DNA from: Rhizobium sp. L43
Lineage (GTDB): Bacteria > Pseudomonadota > Alphaproteobacteria > Rhizobiales > Rhizobiaceae
Direction of reading: 5' to 3'
Assembly: GCF_002531725.1 (NCBI RefSeq)
Contig: NZ_NWSQ01000010.1
Coordinates: forward strand, 62,001-126,000
Length of the DNA stretch: 64,000 nucleotides
Part shown: one piece after another, positions 63,601 to 64,000 of the stretch
Numbering within the stretch: position 1 is the first letter of the stretch
Layout: every line of letters begins with the position of its first letter
Program-made: the position numbers and the translations under genes
The notes under the pieces: generated by a model
What the model saw: only the letters and a program-made list of their open reading frames with translations
Database searches by the model: none
Told to the model about the DNA's origin: nothing

Positions 63601-64000
63601 ATGAAACATCTGTTGGGAAACCTAATGCTGTCGGCCAGCATGGTGCTGGCCGCGCTGCCCGGCGTCGCCAACGCTCAGACACCGGCCGAAGGCGACGACA
63701 AGTCCAGCCGCTCGCGCGCCCAGCAGCTGATGGGCGCCACCGCGCCGAAGCTGGCCGAACTGACCGACGATGTGCTTTACGGCGATATATGGGAGCGCCC
63801 CCAGCTGTCGAAACGGGACCGCAGCCTCATCACCGTTGCCGCGCTGATCGCTATAAACCGGCCCGACCAACTCAGGTCCCATCTCAGCATCGCCCGCCAG
63901 AACGGCGTGACCGAGGACGAGCTGATCGAGACGATCACCCATCTTGCCTTCTATGCCGGCTGGCCGAATGCGGTCTCCGCCGTCGCCATCGCGAAAGACG
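63601..64000 (+). CDS. Exported carboxymuconolactone decarboxylase-like protein (partial)
   Basis: At least 133 residues, cut by the window edge. MKHLLGNLMLSASMVLAALP GVANAQ is a signal peptide, then DDVLYGDIWERPQLSKRDRS, LITVAALIAINRPDQLRSHL, ARQNGVTEDELIETITHLAF and YAGWPNAVSAV, the CMD/AhpD-like fold. It lacks the C-x-x-C pair of AhpD in the visible part. Exported CMD proteins often travel with hydrolases and aldo/keto reductases such as those just upstream. Confidence 0.9.
   Translation, partial: MKHLLGNLMLSASMVLAALPGVANAQTPAEGDDKSSRSRAQQLMGATAPKLAELTDDVLYGDIWERPQLSKRDRSLITVAALIAINRPDQLRSHLSIARQNGVTEDELIETITHLAFYAGWPNAVSAVAIAKD

Overview
The window looks like chromosome of a fast-growing rhizobium (Rhizobium leguminosarum/etli type, Hyphomicrobiales). 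The evidence is high GC with NC-rich codons, UvrB with long alphaproteobacterial N- and C-terminal extensions, BA14K and DUF982 proteins, a GAAC-N7-GAAC LexA box of the alphaproteobacterial type, and dense families of dispersed palindromic repeats. No rRNA, tRNA, CRISPR array or replication origin was recognised. Genus is an inference.

Layout. 0-6 kb: small VOC/GFA/histidine-phosphatase enzymes, a large ABC exporter, then a truncated IS110-family element set among palindromic repeats. 6-16 kb: a secreted phosphodiester glycosidase-like protein, argG divergent from an Lrp/AsnC regulator, a MarR-GNAT fusion with a perfect 22-bp operator, the decayed remains of an Lrp-azlCD locus, and two oxidoreductase/HxlR divergent pairs. 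16-26 kb: a three-gene ABC-2 exporter operon, FMN reductase, GNAT, BA14K protein, chloroperoxidase-like hydrolase, an S1C protease without signal peptide, dusA and a cold-shock gene. 26-31 kb: a DUF3828 protein and two tandem RTX/cadherin-like proteins, the second broken by a 134-bp deletion. 31-40 kb: an SOS-controlled SRAP (YedK/HMCES) gene, an AT-rich two-gene ATPase + TOPRIM-like (DUF4276) module that resembles a split OLD/PARIS-type defence system, and uvrB carrying an in-frame palindromic repeat. 40-45 kb: small exported proteins and lipoproteins, a second IS110 fragment identical to the 5' end of the first, a DUF982 gene with a doubtful start, and a GFA remnant. 45-57 kb: two divergent class III cyclases, an ankyrin/YHS pair, DUF899, a single-domain response regulator, a LysR-NmrA divergent pair, a methyltransferase, an MFS transporter, RDD and DUF486 membrane proteins. 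57-64 kb: a DUF1800-DUF1501 operon, then an aldo/keto reductase, LysR and alpha/beta hydrolase cluster sharing one operator sequence, with a carboxymuconolactone decarboxylase-like gene at the right edge.

Themes. (1) Many genes sit as enzyme plus divergent regulator, with visible palindromes between them. (2) Gene decay is frequent and often leaves a remnant of a family that also has an intact member in the window (GFA, DUF3828, RTX, Lrp, IS110). (3) Two large palindromic repeat families (here called A, about 130 bp, and B, up to about 165 bp) fill many intergenic spaces. The IS110 element appears to have inserted into the same short target inside family B at two places, and a family B fragment is translated inside uvrB. 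These links between repeats and mobile DNA, and the ATPase/TOPRIM pair, are the most interesting parts.
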